From: Lachnospiraceae bacterium
GTDB taxonomy: Bacteria; Bacillota_A; Clostridia; Lachnospirales; Lachnospiraceae
Length of the DNA: 37,761 nt
NCBI GenBank assembly: GCA_004556565.1
Contig: SFGN01000024.1
Span: forward strand, 1-37,761
Reading direction: 5' to 3'
Below are positions 16,457-23,162 of the stretch, one piece after another; position 1 is the first letter of the stretch, and every line of letters begins with the position of its first letter. Under the pieces are notes generated by a model. That model did not search any database. It was given only the letters and a program-made list of their open reading frames with translations, and was not told the origin of the DNA. The translations under genes were made by a program, and so were the position numbers.

Positions 16457-17393
16457 AATATGTTGTGGAACATATGCATTCTTAAATACAATTCAGGAGG
16501 ATACTATAGATTATAAGCTGTTTGAGATAACGACTACCGTTCCGTTTGGAATTAAGCATCAACGTGAAATGGATTTCAGCCGTTTGCTGACAACATTTTG
16601 TGATCCTAATGAGGGCGTGGATAAGGCGGCAGCTCTATGGGGGTATCGGCAGGAAAAGAAGATATTTGAGGACGAAAGAGAGGCTGCAGCGTATATCGGA
16701 GAAGAAAGCTACAGACATCGATGTATGGTCGGACCATTGGATATGGGGAAGCTTGAATACCTGTTAATCCCGAATTTGTATACGAATATGGATCACTATA
16801 TTACCGTGTTCCGTGAAGGCGGAGAGTTGTTTTGTGTGGATTCTGAAGGGATTCCGGCAAGAAGGATTTCTTTAGAGGAATTGAAGACATGGATGTGTGT
16901 AAAGAAGCTGCCGGAGGCAAAGGGACATATTGCAGTAAGAACCTTTGAAAGGGAAGAAGGGTTTGTTAGAGAAAAAAGGGATGAGCAAGTTTTGCTTCGG
17001 TCTATAAGTGCAATTGCGGGGAATATAAGGAAAGCCGAGGAAGCAAAACAGGGAAGCAGGGCTGTAAAGGCATGTTGGGATTGGTTGGGAGAACAGCCGA
17101 TGAATAGATGGAGATTATCTTTTTTATATGATATCAGTTTCCTGATTCAACGAAAGTTTCTCCAGAATTACTGGAAAGAACTCTTGTGGAAATTTGATAT
17201 ATTGAAAAAGGGTACTATCTATGAGATAGGAGATATTGTTGAGAGACAGATTGATTTGTTGAGTGATATGTTCAGATTTCTTCGAAGTGATAATAGAGTA
17301 TATCAGGAAAACTTTATTCGATTGGCTGAATTGGAAAGGGAATTCTATAATACAATGGAGAAAGTTGGAAAAACGGATGTTTCAGGCGCCTGA
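16425..17393 (+). CDS. BtrH-like acyltransferase, Cys/His/Asp intact
   Basis: The 322-residue protein fits the BtrH N-terminal family: ECCGTYAFLN with Cys13-Cys14, MVGPLDMGKLEYLLIPNLYT, DHYITVF with His124 and CVDSEGIP with Asp139, the expected Cys-His-Asp set of a cysteine-type acyltransferase. The C-terminal 150 residues are helical. BtrH moves an acyl group from a carrier protein to an aminoglycoside; a similar transfer from the ACP here is the obvious guess. A second in-frame ATG at 16437 is possible. It overlaps the ligase gene by 32 bases and is the last gene of the operon. The paralogue at 10706 lacks these residues. The frame ends about 8 bases before a GCGCCTGACAC repeat. Confidence 0.7.
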   Translation: MMEEMIFFGNEICCGTYAFLNTIQEDTIDYKLFEITTTVPFGIKHQREMDFSRLLTTFCDPNEGVDKAAALWGYRQEKKIFEDEREAAAYIGEESYRHRCMVGPLDMGKLEYLLIPNLYTNMDHYITVFREGGELFCVDSEGIPARRISLEELKTWMCVKKLPEAKGHIAVRTFEREEGFVREKRDEQVLLRSISAIAGNIRKAEEAKQGSRAVKACWDWLGEQPMNRWRLSFLYDISFLIQRKFLQNYWKELLWKFDILKKGTIYEIGDIVERQIDLLSDMFRFLRSDNRVYQENFIRLAELEREFYNTMEKVGKTDVSGA

Positions 17394-17396
17394 CAC
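17385..17396. repeat. Palindromic repeat core, copy 8
   Basis: GGCGCCTGACAC followed by AATTAAAT, as in the arms of the copies at 3946 and 7476. It overlaps the end of the last operon gene, so the end of that frame may have been altered by the repeat. Confidence 0.5.
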
Positions 17397-17439
17397 AATT
17401 AAATCTCAATAGTAAGTAAACTGAGGTGAAAATTCCACC

Positions 17440-17522
17440 AAAGAATACGTATAAGCGAAATAATTATGAAATAAGAGGCGTGAATATAGGAAGAAAACAA
17501 AGAGAAAGGTACCCGGGAGCGA
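17440..17522 (+). repeat. 83-bp direct repeat, right copy
   Basis: Partner of 4536-4618 in the same orientation. It marks the right boundary of the accessory block; ordinary iron-uptake genes begin about 120 bases later. Confidence 0.75.
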
Positions 17523-17533
17523 CATATTATTTG

Positions 17534-17550
17534 ATGATAAAAATTATCAT
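17534..17550. promoter_or_regulatory. ATGATAA-AAA-TTATCAT inverted repeat upstream of feoA
   Basis: A 7-3-7 perfect inverted repeat just before the feoA promoter. It resembles half of a Fur box (GATAAT...ATTATC) and may be an iron-regulator site. Confidence 0.35.
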
Positions 17551-17559
17551 TTACACTTA

Positions 17560-17591
17560 TTGACACTTGTTATCGGTAAGTATATACTAAC
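17560..17591 (+). promoter_or_regulatory. feo operon promoter with overlapping palindromic operator
   Basis: TTGACA (17560-17565), 17 bases, TATACT (17583-17588). A near-perfect 16-base palindrome, GTAAGTATATACTAAC (17576-17591), overlaps the -10. It resembles TTAGGTTAAACTAA upstream of feoB and the DtxR/IdeR half-site TTAGGTTA. Confidence 0.65.
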
Positions 17592-17642
17592 TACTGTAGT
17601 AAATGATATTTAATGTGTGTTCTAAACGAAAGCAGGTGGAGT

Positions 17643-17855
17643 ATGATGCCTCTGGCAATGGCCGAAGCCGGACGGGAAATCCGGATCAGAAAGATTGGCG
17701 GAAAGGATGAAACCAGACGCTTTTTGGAGAGCCTGGGATTTGTGAACGGCGGATTTGTCACCGTCGTGTCGGAAATCAATGGAAATCTGATTGTGAAAGT
17801 GAAAGATTCACGCGTGGCAATCAGCAAGGAAATGGCGAGTAAAATCATGGTATAA
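17643..17855 (+). CDS. feoA: FeoA-domain ferrous iron transport protein (first copy)
   Basis: The 70-residue SH3-like protein (MMPLAMAEAGREIRIRKIGG, then FLESLGFVNGGFVTVVSE) fits FeoA, a small cytoplasmic partner of FeoB. A longer frame from 17613 exists, but AGGTGGAG sits directly before the ATG pair at 17643/17646, so the shorter start is used; 17646 is equally possible. It is followed after 11 bases by a second feoA. Confidence 0.85.
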   Translation: MMPLAMAEAGREIRIRKIGGKDETRRFLESLGFVNGGFVTVVSEINGNLIVKVKDSRVAISKEMASKIMV

Positions 17856-17866
17856 GGAGGAGCGGC

Positions 17867-18088
17867 ATGGCAACATTAAAAGAAGCAAAATGCGGGCAGA
17901 CCGTAAAGGTTGTGAAGATTCATGGAGAGGGTGCTGTAAAACGCAGGATCATGGACATGGGAATCACAAAAAACACTGAGATCTACATACGAAAGGTAGC
18001 ACCGCTCGGGGACCCGGTAGAGGTAACGGTCAGAGGGTATGAACTGTCCCTGCGGAAAGCGGATGCGGAAATGGTTGAAGTGCAGTAG
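17867..18088 (+). CDS. feoA: FeoA-domain ferrous iron transport protein (second copy)
   Basis: The 73-residue protein reads MATLKEAKCGQTVKVVKIHG, GAVKRRIMDMGITKNTEI, then APLGDPVEVTVRGYELSLRK, a textbook FeoA pattern. AAGGAGG precedes the ATG. Two feoA genes before feoB are common in Clostridia. A 105-base gap with its own promoter-like site separates it from feoB. Confidence 0.92.
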   Translation: MATLKEAKCGQTVKVVKIHGEGAVKRRIMDMGITKNTEIYIRKVAPLGDPVEVTVRGYELSLRKADAEMVEVQ

Positions 18089-18129
18089 AAGCGTAGTAAT
18101 GAAAGGAATGTAATAACAGATTATTTTTT

Positions 18130-18157
18130 TTGACGGCGGGTTAGGTTAAACTAATTT
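18130..18157 (+). promoter_or_regulatory. Possible internal feoB promoter with operator in the spacer
   Basis: TTGACG (18130-18135), 16 bases, TAATTT (18152-18157). The spacer and -10 carry TTAGGTTAAACTAA (18141-18154), a 12-of-14 palindrome like DtxR-family sites, matching 10 of 14 positions of the site at the feoA promoter. Confidence 0.45.
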
Positions 18158-18193
18158 GCGCCGCAGACGGATTATCGGGAAGTGAGGGTTAAT

Positions 18194-20368
18194 ATGAAGG
18201 TTAAAATTGCGCTTGCAGGAAATCCGAACAGTGGTAAAACAACACTGTTCAATGCACTGACCGGCTCAAACCAGTTCGTAGGAAACTGGCCGGGAGTAAC
18301 GGTTGAAAAAAAAGAAGGAAAAATTAAGGGATATACAACGAAGGGAGACGAAGCTGTTCTTGTGGACCTTCCGGGTATTTATTCTCTGTCGCCATATACA
18401 TTGGAGGAAGTGGTGTCCAGAAATTTTCTGATCGGTGAGAAACCGGATGCCATTATCAATATCATTGACGGTACAAACCTGGAAAGAAACCTGTATCTTA
18501 CAACACAGCTTACAGAGCTTGGGATACCGGTGATTATTGCGGTAAATATGATGGATCTGGTGAAAAAGAACGGTGAGGAACTTGATACGGAACGTCTCGG
18601 CAAGGATACCGGATGTAAAGTGGTAGAAATATCCGCGCTGAAGGGCGAGGGGATCGATCAGCTTGCTCAGCGTGCGGTGGCGATTGCAAAGAGCGGGAAA
18701 AAGAGTCAGCCGTCACACCGTTTTGAAGGATGTGTGGAACATGCACTTGCCCACATTGAAGAGGCTGTTGACGGGCTTGTGGAACCGAGCATGGAACGCT
18801 GGTATGCGGTGAAGCTTTTTGAACGTGATGAGAAGGTACAGGAAAGCCTGAATCTTGCTCCGGAACTGCTGAGTCATATTGAGCAGGATATCGTGAACTG
18901 TGAAAAGGAAATGGATGATGATGCGGAAAGTATCATTACCGGAGAACGTTATAATTATATCGGAAGCATTATCGGGGATTGTTATAAGAAACGTGTGAAG
19001 AAGCAGATGTCAGTGTCCGATAAGATCGACAGCATCGTGACGAACCGTTTTCTTGCGCTGCCTATTTTTGCAGTCGTTATGTTTATCGTATATTATGTTT
19101 CTGTTACGACAGTCGGAAGTATCCTCACGGACTGGACAAATGACACATTATTTAGAGAATGGATCATTCCGGGAGCACAGGGGGCGCTGGAATCCATCGG
19201 GTGTGCACCGTGGCTGACCGGTCTTCTGGTCGACGGTATCATAAGCGGTGTGGGTGCCGTGCTCGGATTTGTTCCGCAGATGCTGGTACTGTTCCTCTTC
19301 CTTGCTTTCCTGGAAGGATGCGGATACATGGCGCGTATCGCATTTATCATGGACCGTATTTTCCGTAAATTCGGTCTGTCCGGTAAATCTTTCATCCCTA
19401 TGCTTATCGGTACAGGCTGTGGAGTTCCGGGGGTCATGGCCTCCAGAACGATTGAAAATGACAGAGACCGTAAGATGACGATTATGACAACCACATTTAT
19501 CCCTTGCGGTGCAAAACTTCCGATTATTGCCCTGATCGCAGGCGCTCTGTTTGACGGTGCTGCCTGGGTGGCTCCAAGTGCATATTTCGTAGGTATCGCA
19601 GCAATTATCTGCTCCGGTATCATCTTGAAGAAGACAAAAATGTTTGCAGGTGATCCGGCTCCGTTTGTTATGGAGCTTCCGGCATACCACCTTCCGACCA
19701 TGGGAAATGTACTCAGAAGCACATGGGAGCGCGGCTGGTCCTTCATTAAGAAAGCCGGAACAATCATCCTTCTTTCTACCATCTTTGTATGGTTTGCACA
19801 GGGATTTGGATTTGAAGGCGGACACTTCGGAATGGTGGAGGATATGGAAAACAGTATCCTCGCAGCAATCGGCTCTGCAATCGCATGGATTTTCACTCCG
19901 CTCGGATGGGGAGAATGGAAAGCAGCAGTGGCAGCAATTACCGGACTGGTGGCAAAGGAAAACGTAGTCGGTACATTTGGTATCCTGTATGGATTTGGAG
20001 AAGTAGCAGAAGACGGAGCGGAAATCTGGGGAACGCTTGCGGGAGCAATGACACAGACGGCAGCATATTCTTTCCTCGTATTCAATCTGCTGTGCGCACC
20101 TTGCTTCGCTGCAATGGGAGCAATCAAACGAGAGATGAACAATGCAAAATGGTTCTGGTTCGCAATCGGATATCAGACATTGCTTGCATATGTGGTTTCG
20201 CTTTGTGTATACCAGATCGGAACACTGGTGACAACAGGAGCATTCGGAATCGGAACAATTGCGGCATTTGTACTTATAATTGTTTTCATTTATCTGTTGT
20301 TCCGTCCATATAAAGAAGGAAAGAGTGTGACTGTGCCAAAGAGTATTTCAGGAAAAATAAAAGCATAG
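18194..20368 (+). CDS. feoB: Ferrous iron transporter FeoB
   Basis: The 724-residue protein starts with a G domain: GNPNSGKT at 9-16 (P-loop), DLPG at 58-61 and NMMD at 118-121. The membrane part has the two gate regions with conserved Cys (LIGTGCGVPGVMASRTIEND and TTFIPCGAKLPIIALIAGAL) and ends in hydrophobic helices. It imports Fe2+ across the cytoplasmic membrane with GTP hydrolysis. The ATG at 18194 is used because GAGGG lies 5 bases upstream; a GTG at 18182 would add four residues. Length is typical. FeoB-associated small protein and a Fur-like gene follow. Confidence 0.95.
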   Translation: MKVKIALAGNPNSGKTTLFNALTGSNQFVGNWPGVTVEKKEGKIKGYTTKGDEAVLVDLPGIYSLSPYTLEEVVSRNFLIGEKPDAIINIIDGTNLERNLYLTTQLTELGIPVIIAVNMMDLVKKNGEELDTERLGKDTGCKVVEISALKGEGIDQLAQRAVAIAKSGKKSQPSHRFEGCVEHALAHIEEAVDGLVEPSMERWYAVKLFERDEKVQESLNLAPELLSHIEQDIVNCEKEMDDDAESIITGERYNYIGSIIGDCYKKRVKKQMSVSDKIDSIVTNRFLALPIFAVVMFIVYYVSVTTVGSILTDWTNDTLFREWIIPGAQGALESIGCAPWLTGLLVDGIISGVGAVLGFVPQMLVLFLFLAFLEGCGYMARIAFIMDRIFRKFGLSGKSFIPMLIGTGCGVPGVMASRTIENDRDRKMTIMTTTFIPCGAKLPIIALIAGALFDGAAWVAPSAYFVGIAAIICSGIILKKTKMFAGDPAPFVMELPAYHLPTMGNVLRSTWERGWSFIKKAGTIILLSTIFVWFAQGFGFEGGHFGMVEDMENSILAAIGSAIAWIFTPLGWGEWKAAVAAITGLVAKENVVGTFGILYGFGEVAEDGAEIWGTLAGAMTQTAAYSFLVFNLLCAPCFAAMGAIKREMNNAKWFWFAIGYQTLLAYVVSLCVYQIGTLVTTGAFGIGTIAAFVLIIVFIYLLFRPYKEGKSVTVPKSISGKIKA

Positions 20369-20423
20369 TCAGGAAATATGTAACAGATGAAAGACAGGGG
20401 TATCAACAGGAGGTGCAAAATTT

Positions 20424-20561
20424 ATGGGAACAGCAGTTGTGCTACTTGCACTTGCAGGAGTTGTGGGACTTATCATCCGGAGCATGGTAAAGGATAAAAA
20501 AGCCGGGAAATCTTTACAGTGCGGACAGGATTGTAAACACTGCAGCGGCAGATGTCATTAA
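20424..20561 (+). CDS. FeoB-associated Cys-rich membrane protein
   Basis: The 45-residue protein has one hydrophobic helix (VVLLALAGVVGLIIRSMV), a basic turn and a Cys cluster (CGQDCKHCSGRCH) at the end. This is the pattern of the small FeoB-associated Cys-rich proteins found beside feoB in Firmicutes, thought to help iron transfer at the membrane. AGGAGGTG lies 8 bases before the ATG. The Fur-like frame overlaps its end. Confidence 0.9.
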   Translation: MGTAVVLLALAGVVGLIIRSMVKDKKAGKSLQCGQDCKHCSGRCH

Positions 20562-20617
20562 CAGTTCAGGTACATGCAATGAACAAAGAAGGTAAATTGC
20601 CCGGTATAGGAAAAGAA

Positions 20618-21058
20618 ATGATGGAATTTCGGCAGTATCAGCCGGGAAGTATGCAAAAAGATGTGATTATCAGACGACTTAAAGAAAACGGCTTCCGGAT
20701 CACAAGACAGCGGAAACTGCTGATAGATATCATTTTAGAAGAAAAATGTACCTGCTGTAAGGAAATATATATCCTTGCGTCTAAAAAGGATCCGGGAATC
20801 GGGACAGCGACGGTATACCGTACCGTCGATGCCCTGGAGCAGATCGGAGCCCTCAAACGTAAAACTACATTGCAGCTCTTCGGTCAGGAACGGACAGCGT
20901 GCAGAAAATGCCTGGTGGAGCTGGAGGACAATTCTACCGTTGAGCTTGATTGTGAAGCGATGGAAAAAGTGATTGAAAAAGGGTTGAAACATTGCGGCTA
21001 TTCAGACGGAAAACGTGTGAAGGGAATCCGGATGATGAATTGCCTGAAGGAAGATTGA
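20618..21058 (+). CDS. Fur-family metal-responsive regulator
   Basis: The protein is about 146 residues from this start. It has the Fur winged-helix (IIRRLKENGFRITRQRKLLI, GTATVYRTVDALEQIGALKR), a CTCC cluster and a CRKC pair, but lacks the usual HxHxH dimer-domain motif, so its metal sites are non-standard. The frame is open from 20552, with other ATGs at 20579 and 20651; family length favours 20618 or 20651, so the start is uncertain. Its place directly after feoB and the Cys-rich protein suggests iron control of this operon, and the operators upstream would be its or a DtxR-type regulator's targets. Confidence 0.75.
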   Translation: MMEFRQYQPGSMQKDVIIRRLKENGFRITRQRKLLIDIILEEKCTCCKEIYILASKKDPGIGTATVYRTVDALEQIGALKRKTTLQLFGQERTACRKCLVELEDNSTVELDCEAMEKVIEKGLKHCGYSDGKRVKGIRMMNCLKED

Positions 21059-21143
21059 TTTCAGCAAGACTGGTTTCAGCCGGATTACAGAGGCATCTGC
21101 ATTTCGCTGTGCCTGTTGTTAAAGCGCAAGAAATGTTATTGAT

Positions 21144-21183
21144 AACTCCTGTTCTATTTAGTATACTAAATAGAACAGGAGTT
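21144..21183. repeat. Perfect 40-bp palindrome
   Basis: Left arm AACTCCTGTTCTATTTAG, centre TATA, right arm the exact reverse complement. As RNA it is an 18-bp stem followed by TTATT, so it may end transcription from the Fur-like gene, or as DNA it may be an operator or element end. Confidence 0.85.
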
Positions 21184-21490
21184 TATTATGGCGAGAGAAA
21201 ATAAAAAAGTAGCGGTTGCTGTTCTGCACAGAGAGTAGGTTCTGCAGGCTGGACGGGAGCAACCGGAACAAACGGCAAAAGCGTTAGTATACCGATGTAA
21301 GGCTTGAAATCCTGAGAGGGTACTATTGTATTCTAAACAAAAACAAAAATTTCAACAAAGCAGTCCTGGATTTTAGTAGAAATAAAATAGTTTAAATAGA
21401 TATTCTGCGTGGTCGTTACGCTGGTTTTCCTATAATGAAAAACTGGTGTTTTTTTGCTTATGGCCGAGTGAAAAAGCATTTCGAAGAAAT

Positions 21491-21536
21491 GTTGAGACAT
21501 TTGTTAACTTGTTAATCTGAGACATTTGTTTATAAT
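21491..21536 (+). promoter_or_regulatory. GTTGAGAC motif and -10 element upstream of the LuxR-type gene
   Basis: GTTGAGACATTTGTTAACTT (21491-21510), then a second GAGACATTTGTT (21519-21530) directly before TATAAT (21531-21536). The first copy matches GTTGAGACGAATGTCAACTT upstream of the next gene (23078-23097) at 16 of 20 positions. Confidence 0.5.
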
Positions 21537-21597
21537 AATAAGAAAGTATACACTGGCTGAAAGACATTTAAAAAAGGCAGGGGGAGAGATTGACATC

Positions 21598-23046
21598 ATG
21601 GTGAGGGAATTGGGGAAACCCGTATATATAAAAGCAATATTACTATTAGTTTTTTTTTCTTTTGTTTTTTTAGGTGCGGAGTATTTGTTTGATAATATGA
21701 TGGCATATGTGACGGACTCGGGCAGTGTTGTCAGAGCGCAGGGCTATATACTGGGTGTAAGCGTCATAGGTTTTTTGCTTTATCCCGCAGCAAACCGGTT
21801 TATTAAAAAGAATAATAGAATGCAAATGTTGTTTGCTTTGACGTTGATGGCAGTTGTATGTTTGTTTGCAGTTCAGCAGCACATTTCTTATAGTATGATT
21901 TTGATTCCGGGAATGGTTCTCTTCCTGATTCTGGGATTTTGCGGAAGTGCAGTTCACTATATGGCAGTATGCATGATTCCAGGTGGGAAATATCTGGCAC
22001 GGATGGCCGGTATTTCGTATGCTTTTGGAATTTTGCTGCAGTTTTTGAATAACAATCTGATAAATGTAGAGCTTGTGGAGGCGATGATTCTTTCTATTTT
22101 CCTGTCGGCCATCGTTGTTTTAGTATTCCAGACGGAAAAGGAACTGGAAGGGAAAGAAGAAGCGAAAGAGGGCATTCCGGAAGAGAATCCGAAAGAAGAA
22201 AGTAAGCTTCCGGTGACTGCGGGAATTATATTTGCAGTTATTGTGGCACTGATGGCGTGTGTTTTTGCTACGCTTGATAATGCCGTGACGCTTGTCCATG
22301 CGGCGGGAAGTGTGGATATTGGACAATGGCCGAGACTTCTTTTGGCCTGCAGCGGTCTTCTTGCAGGATTTTTGTTTGATATCAGAGAAAGAAAATTGAT
22401 GAATATTATGATGTACTGTGTGATGCTTCTGTCTACGATCTGTGTGACGGTGATTGAATTTGGCGGACCATTCCTTGCAGGGCTTATTGCATTCTATCTG
22501 TCGGCGGGCTTTTTTGCCGTATTTTTCACGGTTGGATTTATGGAACTATCCTATTCTATGAAGATGCCGGATCTGTGGGCAGGGCTGGGGCGTGCTGTCA
22601 ATAATGCCTGTGCCGTCGTGACGACTCACATATCGGCCGCATTGCTCAGTACCGGGAATATTATTATCATTATGATTGTCGCATTAGTACTTTTTGCGGC
22701 TATCAGTGTAGTGATGTATGTATATGCGTGGAAGCTTCAGCCGGAAATAAAAGAAGAAGTGACGAACGAAGCAGAAAAAGAGAGGGAGAAATTCCCGGAA
22801 TTTGCTGCAGCTTTTTCTCTGACAAAGAGGGAGCAGGAGGTGCTTCAGTGCCTTTTGACATCGGATGACAGTATTCAGAATATCGCAGAGCAGTTAATGA
22901 TGTCCCGGGCTGCACTGTACAGACACATCGGAAGCCTGAATGATAAAACAGATACGAAAAGCAGGATAGGACTGATGCAGTTTTATTATGCATGGGATTC
23001 TGACAAATATGCGTTGAATGCTGACAGAAAGAACGAAGGAGAGTGA
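21598..23046 (+). CDS. 12-TM membrane-bound LuxR-type transcriptional regulator
   Basis: The 482-residue protein has about twelve membrane helices over residues 10-385, arranged like a major-facilitator protein, then a LuxR/GerE helix-turn-helix at the C-terminus (FSLTKREQEVLQCLLTSDDS, IQNIAEQLMMSRAALYRHIG). Such MFS-LuxR fusions are thought to sense a small molecule with the membrane domain and control neighbouring genes. GGGGGAGAG about 9 bases before the ATG at 21598 decides the start over 21526, which lies in the promoter. The shared motif at 21491 and 23078 makes autoregulation and control of the SLH gene downstream likely. The ligand is unknown. Confidence 0.85.
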   Translation: MVRELGKPVYIKAILLLVFFSFVFLGAEYLFDNMMAYVTDSGSVVRAQGYILGVSVIGFLLYPAANRFIKKNNRMQMLFALTLMAVVCLFAVQQHISYSMILIPGMVLFLILGFCGSAVHYMAVCMIPGGKYLARMAGISYAFGILLQFLNNNLINVELVEAMILSIFLSAIVVLVFQTEKELEGKEEAKEGIPEENPKEESKLPVTAGIIFAVIVALMACVFATLDNAVTLVHAAGSVDIGQWPRLLLACSGLLAGFLFDIRERKLMNIMMYCVMLLSTICVTVIEFGGPFLAGLIAFYLSAGFFAVFFTVGFMELSYSMKMPDLWAGLGRAVNNACAVVTTHISAALLSTGNIIIIMIVALVLFAAISVVMYVYAWKLQPEIKEEVTNEAEKEREKFPEFAAAFSLTKREQEVLQCLLTSDDSIQNIAEQLMMSRAALYRHIGSLNDKTDTKSRIGLMQFYYAWDSDKYALNADRKNEGE

Positions 23047-23077
23047 AAAAGAGATTATTTCCCGAAAGTTGAGACGA

Positions 23078-23106
23078 ATGTCAACTTATTTATAATATCA
23101 GGTGTG
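23078..23106 (+). promoter_or_regulatory. Promoter and likely operator of the SLH protein gene
   Basis: TTGAGA (23079-23084), 16 bases, TATAAT (23101-23106). The -35 lies inside GTTGAGACGAATGTCAACTT, whose ends GTTGA and TCAAC form an inverted repeat, related to the motif at 21491-21510. Confidence 0.6.
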
Positions 23107-23162
23107 TGCTATGATTCCGATAACTGCATGAATTAGGTTATCAGTAGAAGGAGGTAATCGTT

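Larger units (their letters stand above)
21059..21597. other. 540-base intergenic stretch
   Basis: It contains a perfect 40-bp palindrome (21144-21183), a 15-codon open frame right after it (ATG at 21188, MARENKKVAVAVLHRE), a short readable tail near 21233-21299 (GSAGWTGATGTNGKSVSIPM, stop) that may be a gene remnant, and the regulatory motif before the LuxR-type gene. The stretch 21280-21320 has a CTGAGAGGGTAC segment that recalls a TPP element, but the rest of that riboswitch is absent. Confidence 0.4.

Noticed and set aside
19093..20142. Long minus-strand open frame (349 codons) inside feoB, with smaller ones at 19148-19825
   Set aside because: They lie opposite a perfectly readable FeoB, have no ribosome-binding site and a composition typical of an antisense shadow.
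21280..21320. CTGAGAGGGTAC segment recalling a TPP riboswitch
   Set aside because: The second conserved half of the TPP element and a thiamine gene downstream are missing.
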